A stretch of DNA of 12,538 bases. It comes from Salegentibacter sp. (GTDB lineage: Bacteria > Bacteroidota > Bacteroidia > Flavobacteriales > Flavobacteriaceae). The notes beneath the pieces are model-generated. The model was given only the letters and a program-made list of their open reading frames with translations, did not search any database and had not been told where the DNA came from. The stretch is from contig JAGXIG010000059.1 of assembly GCA_024635815.1 (NCBI GenBank), positions 1-12,538 on the forward strand, read 5' to 3'. Made by a program: the position numbers and the translations under genes. How positions within the stretch are numbered: the stretch's first letter is position 1; every line of letters begins with the position of its first letter. Positions 1 to 6,893 of this stretch are shown here, piece after piece.

Positions 1-1224
1 CTGATAAATGTTTTCACCAATTACGATCCCATCATCTACCAGGATCCCGATTACGATAATCATCCCAAATAAAGAAAGAACGTTTATAGTTACACCAAAT
101 TGACCCGCAAACATAAACATCCCCAGAAAAGCAATTGGAAGACCAAAAGCTACCCAGAATGCGAGTCTGGTATTTAAAAAAACGGATAGAAATAGCAAAA
201 CAAGAAATATCCCCATCGCCCCATTTTCAAGCAGCAATTGAGTTCGTTGACTTAATGTAATGGAGGAATCTGAAACAACATCTAAGCGAATATTACTGCT
301 TTTCGCGTTGTAATCTTTTATATACGCTTTTACCTTTTTTGCAGCCGATAAAAGGTCTTCATTATTTGTATTACTTATCGCAACGTTTACAGCGATATTT
401 CCATTGAAATAGGAAGAGTTGGAAGTCTCTCCAAACTGGTCCCGAACTTCAGCAACATCGCTTAATCGGGTGGTTTGCCCAGTGGCTGTAGATCTTATTA
501 CCAAATCATTTAATGCATCAGCGTAATAACTTCGGCTGTTTGCCCTTATCAGGTAATCTTCGGCTTCAGTTTTAATGGTTCCGCCGGTACTTAAAATATT
601 TGCTGCACCAACCGTTCTGGCAACTTCTTCGAAAGTTAGATTATAAGCTAAAAGGTCGTCCTGACTAACTGCTATTTCAATTTCTTCTTGAGGAAATCCT
701 GAAATCTCAATTTGTGAGATCCCATCGAGCTGTCTTAGATCATTCTCAATTTGCTCGCTTATTCGCTTCAGAGTTACCAAAGGCACCCCTTCGCCGCTAA
801 TAGCAAAACTAATAGAAGGCCTAACCCTTTCTTCTTTTGAAACCACCAGGGGCTCCATTCCGCCGGGAAAAGTAGGCACACGATCTACCGCGTTCTTCAC
901 TTCCGTGAGCATAACATCTATATCTTCGTCTTGCTCAATCTCTACAGTAATCGAACCCCCACTCTCACGCGCTGTGGACGTAACCCGCTCTATACCCACC
1001 AGGCCTTTAAGGTTATCTTCAATTTTTAGAATAATTCCTTCTTCAATCTCCTCGGGAGCTGAACCTGGATAATTTACATTGATATTGATAATGCGCGATT
1101 CTTCTAAAGGAAAAAAGGAAGAATTTAAACTGAACACACCTACAAGACCGAAGATTACAAAAGCGAGGATCACCACATTTACGGCTACCTCATATTTTAT
1201 AAAATAACTGATTAATTTTCTCAA
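1..1224 (-). CDS. RND efflux pump inner-membrane permease, N-terminal part (partial)
   Basis: This is the N-terminal 408 codons of an AcrB/HAE1-type resistance-nodulation-division transporter, an inner-membrane proton antiporter that expels small molecules through a tripartite pump. The left window edge cuts the gene, so its 3' end is not seen. Residues about 12-30 form the first membrane helix. A long periplasmic porter segment follows, then three closely spaced hydrophobic helices at about residues 325-408. The last helix carries the family's proton-relay motif LVDDGIVIGEN at 395-405, with the paired aspartates D397 and D398. No ATG lies near the N-terminus. The best start is TTG at 1224-1222, which overlaps the adaptor's TGA stop as TTGA, with GAGGA a few bases upstream. 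The gene is therefore translationally linked to the adaptor before it. The substrate cannot be told from this part. Family assignment is firm; the start is inferred. Confidence 0.93.
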   Translation of the reverse strand, partial: MRKLISYFIKYEVAVNVVILAFVIFGLVGVFSLNSSFFPLEESRIININVNYPGSAPEEIEEGIILKIEDNLKGLVGIERVTSTARESGGSITVEIEQDEDIDVMLTEVKNAVDRVPTFPGGMEPLVVSKEERVRPSISFAISGEGVPLVTLKRISEQIENDLRQLDGISQIEISGFPQEEIEIAVSQDDLLAYNLTFEEVARTVGAANILSTGGTIKTEAEDYLIRANSRSYYADALNDLVIRSTATGQTTRLSDVAEVRDQFGETSNSSYFNGNIAVNVAISNTNNEDLLSAAKKVKAYIKDYNAKSSNIRLDVVSDSSITLSQRTQLLLENGAMGIFLVLLFLSVFLNTRLAFWVAFGLPIAFLGMFMFAGQFGVTINVLSLFGMIIVIGILVDDGIVIGENIYQ

Positions 1225-2363
1225 AATTCCTCGGCTTTAGCAGTGTCTTTTTTTTGCTGTATTTGCACCTTCATTCCCGGATATGCCCCGGGCACAGGAG
1301 CTGAAACAAGCTTCTCACCATCTTCAAGTCCCTTTATCACCACTTTATTACTTGAAAAGTAAACAGGATTAATCTCTTCTAAAACCAATAAACTATCTCT
1401 TACCACATAAACTTTAGAGCGATCTATTAGCAACTCCCTTTCAATTTCTATTGCATTTTCTTCATCACGGGCATCTAATTTAGCTTCAAGGTACATTCCT
1501 TCCCGTATGTTGGGATCTTCAATTTTTATAAAAACCTGAATGGTTTGTGAAGCCCGGTCTACCCTGGCATTTATGCGGCTTACTGTTCCTGAATAGGTTT
1601 GGTTACCATCAAGGTCTTGCAAAGCTACATCTTCACCTATTTTCAGCAAATCTGAAAACTTTTTTCCAACGGCAACTTCCAGTTCATAAACCGAGGGATC
1701 TATAAATTCTCCCAGTTTTTGGCCGGGTCTTACTAAAGTACCAGGATTTACGGCTGCTTCAGTTAAAACCCCATTAAAGGGTGCAATAATATTGAATTTC
1801 CGAAGACGTTCTTCGAGGTTTTTTATCTCATAATAAGCCGACTGGATTCCGCGACCGGTAATAAAATATTTTTCTTTATCTGAATCTGCCTCCGGTAAAG
1901 CTTGGGTCGTGCTGTTAACATCGAAATTATTCAGGTAATTTTGCCATTTCTGAAAGGAATCTGGGTAATCCATTCTAAGATCGGGCATTATAGAAGTGAT
2001 ATTATTAAACAATTCACTTTTAGCCGAACGTACACTTGCCGCATATTCTTCTGAATTAATCCTTAAAAGCACCTGGCCTCGATTATAGCGCTGCCCGGGG
2101 CGAAAGGCTTTACTGCTACCCTGAAAAATCCCTTCTACTTCAGAAAAAAGCTCCAGTTTTTTAAGCGCTGTGACATTACCATTGGCGGGAACCACAATAG
2201 GCACTTTCCGGTTTTCAACGGTTTCTACAAACACATTTTTAACTACTTTGGTGTTTTCGGGTACCTCTTTTACGTTGCTATCAATAATTGCCTTAGCTCC
2301 AAAAACGGCCAGAACAATAAGTAAGACTCCAAGAATGGAGAGAATGATTTTGCGTTTATCCAT
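1221..2363 (-). CDS. RND efflux periplasmic adaptor (membrane fusion protein, HlyD/AcrA type)
   Basis: A 380-residue membrane-fusion subunit that should bridge the RND permease encoded directly after it and an outer-membrane channel. A single hydrophobic helix at about residues 6-24, without a lipobox cysteine, anchors the N-terminus in the inner membrane. The two halves of a lipoyl/barrel-sandwich domain are visible at about 53-105 and 190-225 (FNIIAPFNGVLTEAAVNPG is the typical second half). A beta-barrel domain (about 228-300) and a membrane-proximal domain reaching the C-terminus follow. The segment between the two lipoyl halves (about 106-185) is short, with prolines and aromatic residues, and is not the long heptad coiled coil of AcrA. 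The gene starts 60 bases after the ABC-F gene and overlaps the permease start. No outer-membrane channel gene or regulator is visible in the window. The family is clear; the substrate is unknown. Confidence 0.92.
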   Translation of the reverse strand: MDKRKIILSILGVLLIVLAVFGAKAIIDSNVKEVPENTKVVKNVFVETVENRKVPIVVPANGNVTALKKLELFSEVEGIFQGSSKAFRPGQRYNRGQVLLRINSEEYAASVRSAKSELFNNITSIMPDLRMDYPDSFQKWQNYLNNFDVNSTTQALPEADSDKEKYFITGRGIQSAYYEIKNLEERLRKFNIIAPFNGVLTEAAVNPGTLVRPGQKLGEFIDPSVYELEVAVGKKFSDLLKIGEDVALQDLDGNQTYSGTVSRINARVDRASQTIQVFIKIEDPNIREGMYLEAKLDARDEENAIEIERELLIDRSKVYVVRDSLLVLEEINPVYFSSNKVVIKGLEDGEKLVSAPVPGAYPGMKVQIQQKKDTAKAEEF

Positions 2364-2391
2364 GTGTGTAGGACACCTATTTGCCCATTTG

Positions 2392-2404
2392 GTTTAATTT
2401 AAAC
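2392..2404. repeat. 13-bp perfect AT-rich palindrome upstream of the efflux adaptor
   Basis: GTTTAA and TTAAAC flank a single central T, in the 60-base gap between the end of the ABC-F gene and the start of the efflux adaptor. It could be a small operator for the pump genes, but such palindromes arise easily in AT-rich DNA. No G+C stem or T-run marks it as a terminator. Confidence 0.25.
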
Positions 2405-2423
2405 TTGAAATTATATGAAATGT

Positions 2424-4343
2424 TTAAGCAAGCCCATCCAGACTTTCTTGAATTTCCTCCCATTCTTTCATTAGGGAATTCAGTTCTTTCTTTTTGTTTT
2501 TATACCTATCTAAATATCCGGGTTTGGAAGAAACTTCATCATAGTTTGTAGCTAATTCCATATCCCGTGTCTCCAGATCTTTCTCCAACTTGGTAATTTT
2601 GGATTCGGTATTGCTTAACCTGTTCTTTAAAGATTTCACCTTCTTTTGATCTTTGTAGGCTTTTTTATTATTAGAGCCGGCAGCATCTTTTTGCACTTTT
2701 GCAGCCTTTTCTTTTTTCTCGACACTACGCATATCTTCGAGCTTACGCTGATCTAAGAAGTAATTGATATCTCCCAGATATTCTTTGATCTTAGTATCTT
2801 TAAATTCGTAAACTTTGTTACCAAGTCCCTGAAGGAAATCCCTATCGTGCGAAACAATTATCAAAGTGCCTTCAAACTTATTTAATGCTGCCTTCAATAC
2901 GTTTTTAGACTTAATATCAAGGTGATTGGTAGGCTCATCCATAATAAGCACGTTAAAGGGCTGTAGCATCAGCTTACAAAGCGCCAGGCGGTTTCTTTCG
3001 CCACCGGAAAGCACTTTTACTTTCTTTTCAACTTCATCACCTCTAAACAGAAACGAACCCAGCATATCACGAACCTTGCTTCGGTTCTTTTCGTTAGCGG
3101 CATCAATCATAATATCGTGAACGGTTTTTTCACCATCCAGGTAATCGGCTTGATTTTGGGCAAAATACCCTAACTGCACGTTATGACCCAGTTTTAATTT
3201 TCCGTCATAAGCAATTTCATTGATTATAATCTTTGCCAGCGTGGTTTTACCCTGGCCGTTTTGACCCACAAATGCAATTTTACTCCCTCGTTCTATTAAA
3301 AGATCAATATCTTTTAATACCTGATTATCGCCGTAGGCTTTACCAATACCCTCTGCTTCTATAACAACTTTACCGGGTTGCACTGAAATTGGGAAACTCA
3401 CATTCATCACGGCATTATCGTCTTCATCTACCTCAATACGATTTATCTTATCCAGTTTTTTAATAAGAGACTGCGCCATTGAAGCTTTAGAAGCTTTAGC
3501 ACGGAATTTCTCAATAAGCTTTTCGGTTTGTTCAATTTCCTTTTGTTGATTCTTTTGCGAGGCGAGTTGCTGCTGCCTTAACTCCTCTCTAAGGACCAGG
3601 TATTTTGAATACGGCTTATTGAAATCATAAATTTGGCCCAGGGAAATTTCTATGGTCCTGTTCGTTACATTATCCAGGAACATTTTATCGTGGGAAACAA
3701 TTATTACACAACCCGAATAATTATTCAGGAAGTTTTCCAACCAGATGATGCTTTCAATATCAAGGTGGTTGGTAGGCTCATCGAGTAACAGAATATCATT
3801 ATTTTGAAGTAAGAGTTTCGCCAATTCTATACGCATTCTCCAACCTCCAGAAAATGTTTCGGTGATTTTATCAAATTGCTCCCGCTGAAAACCAAGACCT
3901 AACAACACCTTTTCGGTATCGCCTTCATAATTATAACCCCCAATAATTTCGTAAGTATGTGTGATTTCGCTTAAATCCTGGATAAGCTGGGTGTAAGATT
4001 CACTTTCATAATCAGTTCTTGTAGCTAATTGATGATTGATCTCATCAATCTGTTTTTCGAGTTTCTTTATTTCAACAAAAGCCTGTTGTGCTTCTTCCAA
4101 AACAGTTCGGCCTTGCTCAAAATCTATATCCTGTTTTAAAAAACCAATATTCAGTTCTTTATCACGCGCAATCTGGCCTTCATCGTATTCCTGCTCCCCG
4201 GCAAGAATTTTCAGCATTGTAGATTTTCCAGCACCATTCTTTCCTATTAAACCCACGCGATCTCCGGCGCCAAGTCTAAAGGTTATTTCTTCAAAAAGAT
4301 ATTCTCCACCAAAAGAAACAGAGAGATTATGAATATTAAGCAT
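2424..4343 (-). CDS. ABC-F family ATPase (YheS/Uup-like translation factor)
   Basis: A 639-residue soluble protein with two ABC ATPase domains and no membrane segment, the layout of ABC-F proteins, which act on the ribosome rather than in transport. Domain 1 has Walker A GKNGAGKST (34-42), signature FSGGW (164-168), Walker B ILLLDE (184-189, catalytic E189) and a switch SHD (217-219). Domain 2 has GQNGQGKTT (360-368), LSGGE (445-449), VLIMDE (465-470) and SHD (498-500). The charged helical linker at about 245-320 is the part that reaches the P-site tRNA in characterised members. A lysine/glutamate-rich coiled coil at about 565-637 is a C-terminal extension as in Uup and YheS. The FSGGWRMR form of the first signature recalls YheS. 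All catalytic residues are intact. It is transcribed divergently from the DUF983 gene. Whether it is a housekeeping factor or gives antibiotic protection cannot be decided; the former is more likely. Confidence 0.95.
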   Translation of the reverse strand: MLNIHNLSVSFGGEYLFEEITFRLGAGDRVGLIGKNGAGKSTMLKILAGEQEYDEGQIARDKELNIGFLKQDIDFEQGRTVLEEAQQAFVEIKKLEKQIDEINHQLATRTDYESESYTQLIQDLSEITHTYEIIGGYNYEGDTEKVLLGLGFQREQFDKITETFSGGWRMRIELAKLLLQNNDILLLDEPTNHLDIESIIWLENFLNNYSGCVIIVSHDKMFLDNVTNRTIEISLGQIYDFNKPYSKYLVLREELRQQQLASQKNQQKEIEQTEKLIEKFRAKASKASMAQSLIKKLDKINRIEVDEDDNAVMNVSFPISVQPGKVVIEAEGIGKAYGDNQVLKDIDLLIERGSKIAFVGQNGQGKTTLAKIIINEIAYDGKLKLGHNVQLGYFAQNQADYLDGEKTVHDIMIDAANEKNRSKVRDMLGSFLFRGDEVEKKVKVLSGGERNRLALCKLMLQPFNVLIMDEPTNHLDIKSKNVLKAALNKFEGTLIIVSHDRDFLQGLGNKVYEFKDTKIKEYLGDINYFLDQRKLEDMRSVEKKEKAAKVQKDAAGSNNKKAYKDQKKVKSLKNRLSNTESKITKLEKDLETRDMELATNYDEVSSKPGYLDRYKNKKKELNSLMKEWEEIQESLDGLA

Positions 4344-4450
4344 TTGTAGATTTTATTTTTGCAAATATGCCTAAATTTACAACGTGAAAAAAATATGTTC
4401 GCTCTCAATATAAAGTCGTAACAAAACTTATAACTCCCTGAATACCAATT
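4344..4450. promoter_or_regulatory. Divergent intergenic region between ABC-F and DUF983 genes
   Basis: These 107 AT-rich bases must hold promoters for both divergent genes. On the plus strand TATTTTTG (4354-4361) matches the Bacteroidota -7 consensus TAnnTTTG, but no TTG stands at the expected distance upstream, and the leader to the DUF983 start would be about 80 bases. On the minus strand CATATTTG, one base off consensus, lies about 20 bases from the ABC-F start. Both are weak candidates, and neither start codon has a clear Shine-Dalgarno site. Confidence 0.35.
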
Positions 4451-4837
4451 ATGAATTTTTTAAAAGGAACTAAACTTTATAGTATACTTACAGGGACATG
4501 CCCTGTTTGCCACGAAGAAAGCATGTATCTTGAAAGCAATCCTTATAAATTAGGTCGTATTTTTGAAATGCACGAGCACTGTTCTAACTGCGGCACTAAG
4601 TATAAAATAGAACCTTCCTTCTTCTTTGGAGCCATGTATGTGAGTTATGCGGTAGGAATAGCCTTTGCCGTAGCGGCTTTTGTAATCGCCTTTTATTTTT
4701 TTGGTGGCGGCTTAATGACATCCTTTTGGGCCATTATTGGAACGCTGGTTGTATTTATGCCCATAATTGTTAGACTTTCAAGGAATATCTGGATTAATTT
4801 ATTTCTTCATTACAAACCCACCGCAGGTAAAAATTAG
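4451..4837 (+). CDS. DUF983 family small zinc-ribbon membrane protein
   Basis: A 128-residue protein of the DUF983 family, whose biochemical role is not established. It has two CxxC pairs near the N-terminus, CPVC (17-20) and CSNC (44-47), which together form a probable zinc ribbon on the cytoplasmic side. Two hydrophobic helices follow at about 60-84 and 89-108, and then a short basic tail. The spacing of the cysteines, the GTCPVC and FFFGAMYVSY segments and the total length all fit the family. It is the only plus-strand gene in the window. Its TAG stop overlaps the TAA stop of the convergent oxidoreductase gene by four bases. The ATG at 4451 is the first in frame after the divergent intergenic region and gives a full-length family member. 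Confidence 0.9.
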   Translation: MNFLKGTKLYSILTGTCPVCHEESMYLESNPYKLGRIFEMHEHCSNCGTKYKIEPSFFFGAMYVSYAVGIAFAVAAFVIAFYFFGGGLMTSFWAIIGTLVVFMPIIVRLSRNIWINLFLHYKPTAGKN

Positions 4838-5889
4838 GCCGGAAAATGTTTCTTATGGAATCTTTCTAAATCTATTTCCTGCGGAAGCTGCACCTTCTCT
4901 TCAATAAATGCGATTAATTGTTCTGAAACCATCGGGGATATAAGAACACCGCGACTTCCAAATCCGTTACAGCAATAGAGATTTTTATGTTTAGGATGCC
5001 TCCCGAGCATTGGTTTTCGGTCTTTACTGGCCGGCCTAATTCCCGCTGACTGATCCACCACATCAAACTTACAGCTAATAAGTTTTTCAATTTTCTTTTC
5101 CAGTTCTTCCCTGGCTTCTTTACTCGGTTGCGGGTCTTTATCCTGATTATTATATGTAGCCCCCACTTTATATAAATTATTGCCTAACGGAATAATAAAT
5201 ACAGAAGATTTTACCGCTTCATCGAGCTGTAATTCTTCAGAATAAATGGTAATGTATTCACCCTTGTTTCCGCTCAGTGGAAGGTAATTAAAGAAAGGAT
5301 TATGCTGCATTCCAAAACCTTCACAAAAGATGATCTGCCTGGCTGAGATGCCATTATAACTCACTGAATCCTCGTTTATTTGTAAAGCACTATAATCGAA
5401 TCTTTCAAATTGAATTTTACTATTATTTTCTAAATATTTCCGGTATTCTTTTATCAAAACATCGGTGTCAATTATACCGGTTTGTCGCACCTTACCAAAT
5501 GAAAATTCAGAAGGAATATTGGGGTTGATATCTTTAACTAGCTTAGTATCTAAATATTCAGAAAGCAAAGGCTTATCGGCGGCTTCAAACCAATTATTCT
5601 GTTCTTCAGGTGAAAAGAATTTCCGATAGATCTCTATTGGAAAAACAATTTTAGCTTGCAATTGCTCCTCCATTTCTCTATAGAAAGGGATGGCAATCTT
5701 CATTTGTTCATTCGCGTTCCAGGCCAGTGTAAATCGCTTCAGGATAACCGGATTAAATAAACCCCCAGCAACCAGGGAAGATTTTTGAGAGTTATCTTCA
5801 AAAACTAAAAACTGCTTATTTCTTTCTTCCAGTCTACGGCTAATTGCAATTCCGCTTAAACCTAATCCAACTACTATATAATCTAACAT
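4834..5889 (-). CDS. DAO-family FAD-dependent oxidoreductase, MnmC C-terminal-domain-like
   Basis: A 351-residue soluble flavoprotein of the D-amino-acid oxidase fold. The N-terminus is an FAD-binding Rossmann motif, GLGLSG (8-13), with acidic E31 at the end of the second strand. GGLFNP (42-47), FCEGFG (188-193), the GIRPASKDRKPMLGRHP segment (283-299) and NGFGSRG (308-314) are the FAD/substrate elements typical of DadA, glycine oxidase and the oxidase half of MnmC. The KDRKPMLG and GSRG...SEQL pattern looks most like MnmC, which removes the carboxymethyl group of cmnm5(s2)U34 in tRNA. That suggests a stand-alone MnmC2-type enzyme, but an amino-acid oxidase remains possible. The gene lies downstream of the gldN terminator, so it should be transcribed separately. 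TTTG-18-TAAATTTT just upstream is a weak promoter candidate with a very short leader. The family is sure; the substrate is inferred. Confidence 0.88.
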   Translation of the reverse strand: MLDYIVVGLGLSGIAISRRLEERNKQFLVFEDNSQKSSLVAGGLFNPVILKRFTLAWNANEQMKIAIPFYREMEEQLQAKIVFPIEIYRKFFSPEEQNNWFEAADKPLLSEYLDTKLVKDINPNIPSEFSFGKVRQTGIIDTDVLIKEYRKYLENNSKIQFERFDYSALQINEDSVSYNGISARQIIFCEGFGMQHNPFFNYLPLSGNKGEYITIYSEELQLDEAVKSSVFIIPLGNNLYKVGATYNNQDKDPQPSKEAREELEKKIEKLISCKFDVVDQSAGIRPASKDRKPMLGRHPKHKNLYCCNGFGSRGVLISPMVSEQLIAFIEEKVQLPQEIDLERFHKKHFPA

Positions 5890-5932
5890 AGTTTAAAAAT
5901 AAAAATTTATAGATTACCCCGGTGTCACAAAT

Positions 5933-5964
5933 AGAAAAAGCGCTCCTAATGGAACGCTTTTTCT
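5933..5964 (-). terminator. Intrinsic terminator at the end of the gldKLMN operon
   Basis: A 10-bp perfect inverted repeat, AGAAAAAGCG / CGCTTTTTCT, encloses a further TCC/GGA pairing and a TAAT loop. Read on the minus strand, a GC-containing hairpin is followed by TTTTTCTATTT, the layout of a rho-independent terminator. It begins 23 bases past the gldN stop. Because A- and T-runs flank both sides it could also work on the plus strand, but no plus-strand gene leads into it. Confidence 0.85.
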
Positions 5965-5986
5965 CTAATTTCCGAACTTCTGGACT

Positions 5987-6880
5987 TTAGTAATTCCACA
6001 TATCCAGTTCAAAGTTTCGTATTTGTTCCTTTATGCGTTGTGCTTCTAAAAGCTCCATAAACGCATTATCTACAATATAATCATCTACCTCACGATCACC
6101 ATAAACATTGTCTTCTTTGTAGATCAGTGCATCAAATCTTCTTGAATTCAGCAAATGATCAAAAGTAACGGTTTGTCCAGAACTACTTCCGGTAAAGGCT
6201 TTATTTTCGTGTAAAACTCCTCTCGCATCTGGAAACCACACCCAAAAAAGCTCGACAAGATCGGTTTGACCCGAGTCTATAAAGTTAACATCGGGAGCTA
6301 CAGGTGCAATCCCGAGTAACCTGTATTTCATTTCGGCCTGACGCTTATCAAAATACCACATTCCACGAATATGATATTGAGCTATATCTGCAGCGCCAAG
6401 ATCCCTACGATCTATAAATTGAGGATCCACTTCTTCCCCGGCATTATACTGCTCAATACCCAGATCTGTAGTATCTACTTTTGATATAGTTGCCTGAATA
6501 TCCTCTAGGGTACGTTTTTCCTTAAAGTAAGAATCGGCATAAATATTTTGGATTTCACCGCTTTGAATGGCAGAAACCAACACGTCATACAGTGAACGTC
6601 GATTGTCACCGATATTATTTTTATCTATTGGGTAGTACAAAGGAAAATTAACCCTTTCGTCAAGATCTATTTTTTCCCATACATTTTTAGACCATAACAC
6701 GTCACGATCTTCAATGTATCCATATTGAAGTGGCTTATCATTCTTATCACTTTGAATCTGGGCTTCGGTTTTTTTACCTATATCATCCGGATCTTTGGCA
6801 TTTAAAATATTCGTCTGCCCGTAGGATGCTATGGTAAAAGCCAACACCAAAGCATTTAATAAAAATCCTCTCCAACTCAT
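5987..6880 (-). CDS. gldN: Type IX secretion / gliding motility protein GldN (PorN family)
   Basis: A 297-residue periplasmic protein that pairs with the lipoprotein GldK to make the ring of the type IX secretion system on the inner face of the outer membrane, where the GldLM motor engages it. Residues 1-21 are a signal peptide: a hydrophobic stretch after MSWR, ending ASYG before QTN. The mature protein is rich in charged and aromatic residues and contains family-typical segments such as DVLWSKNVWEKIDLDERVN (about 60-78) and the GIAPVAP region. It is the last gene of the block, 13 bases after gldM, and is followed by a strong terminator. No second copy (the gldO paralogue known in Flavobacterium johnsoniae) follows it. 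It is required for T9SS function in species where it has been studied. Confidence 0.95.
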   Translation of the reverse strand: MSWRGFLLNALVLAFTIASYGQTNILNAKDPDDIGKKTEAQIQSDKNDKPLQYGYIEDRDVLWSKNVWEKIDLDERVNFPLYYPIDKNNIGDNRRSLYDVLVSAIQSGEIQNIYADSYFKEKRTLEDIQATISKVDTTDLGIEQYNAGEEVDPQFIDRRDLGAADIAQYHIRGMWYFDKRQAEMKYRLLGIAPVAPDVNFIDSGQTDLVELFWVWFPDARGVLHENKAFTGSSSGQTVTFDHLLNSRRFDALIYKEDNVYGDREVDDYIVDNAFMELLEAQRIKEQIRNFELDMWNY

Positions 6881-6893
6881 CTTCTATATTTTA

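Noticed and set aside
2170..2397. Plus-strand open frame of 75 codons opposite the efflux adaptor
   Set aside because: It lies almost wholly antisense to a well-supported gene, has Ser/Thr/Leu-rich composition typical of a reverse frame, and shows no recognisable domain.
4036..4332. Plus-strand open frame of 98 codons opposite the ABC-F gene
   Set aside because: It is antisense to the conserved first ATPase domain, and its serine/phenylalanine-rich product looks like a mirror of the real gene.
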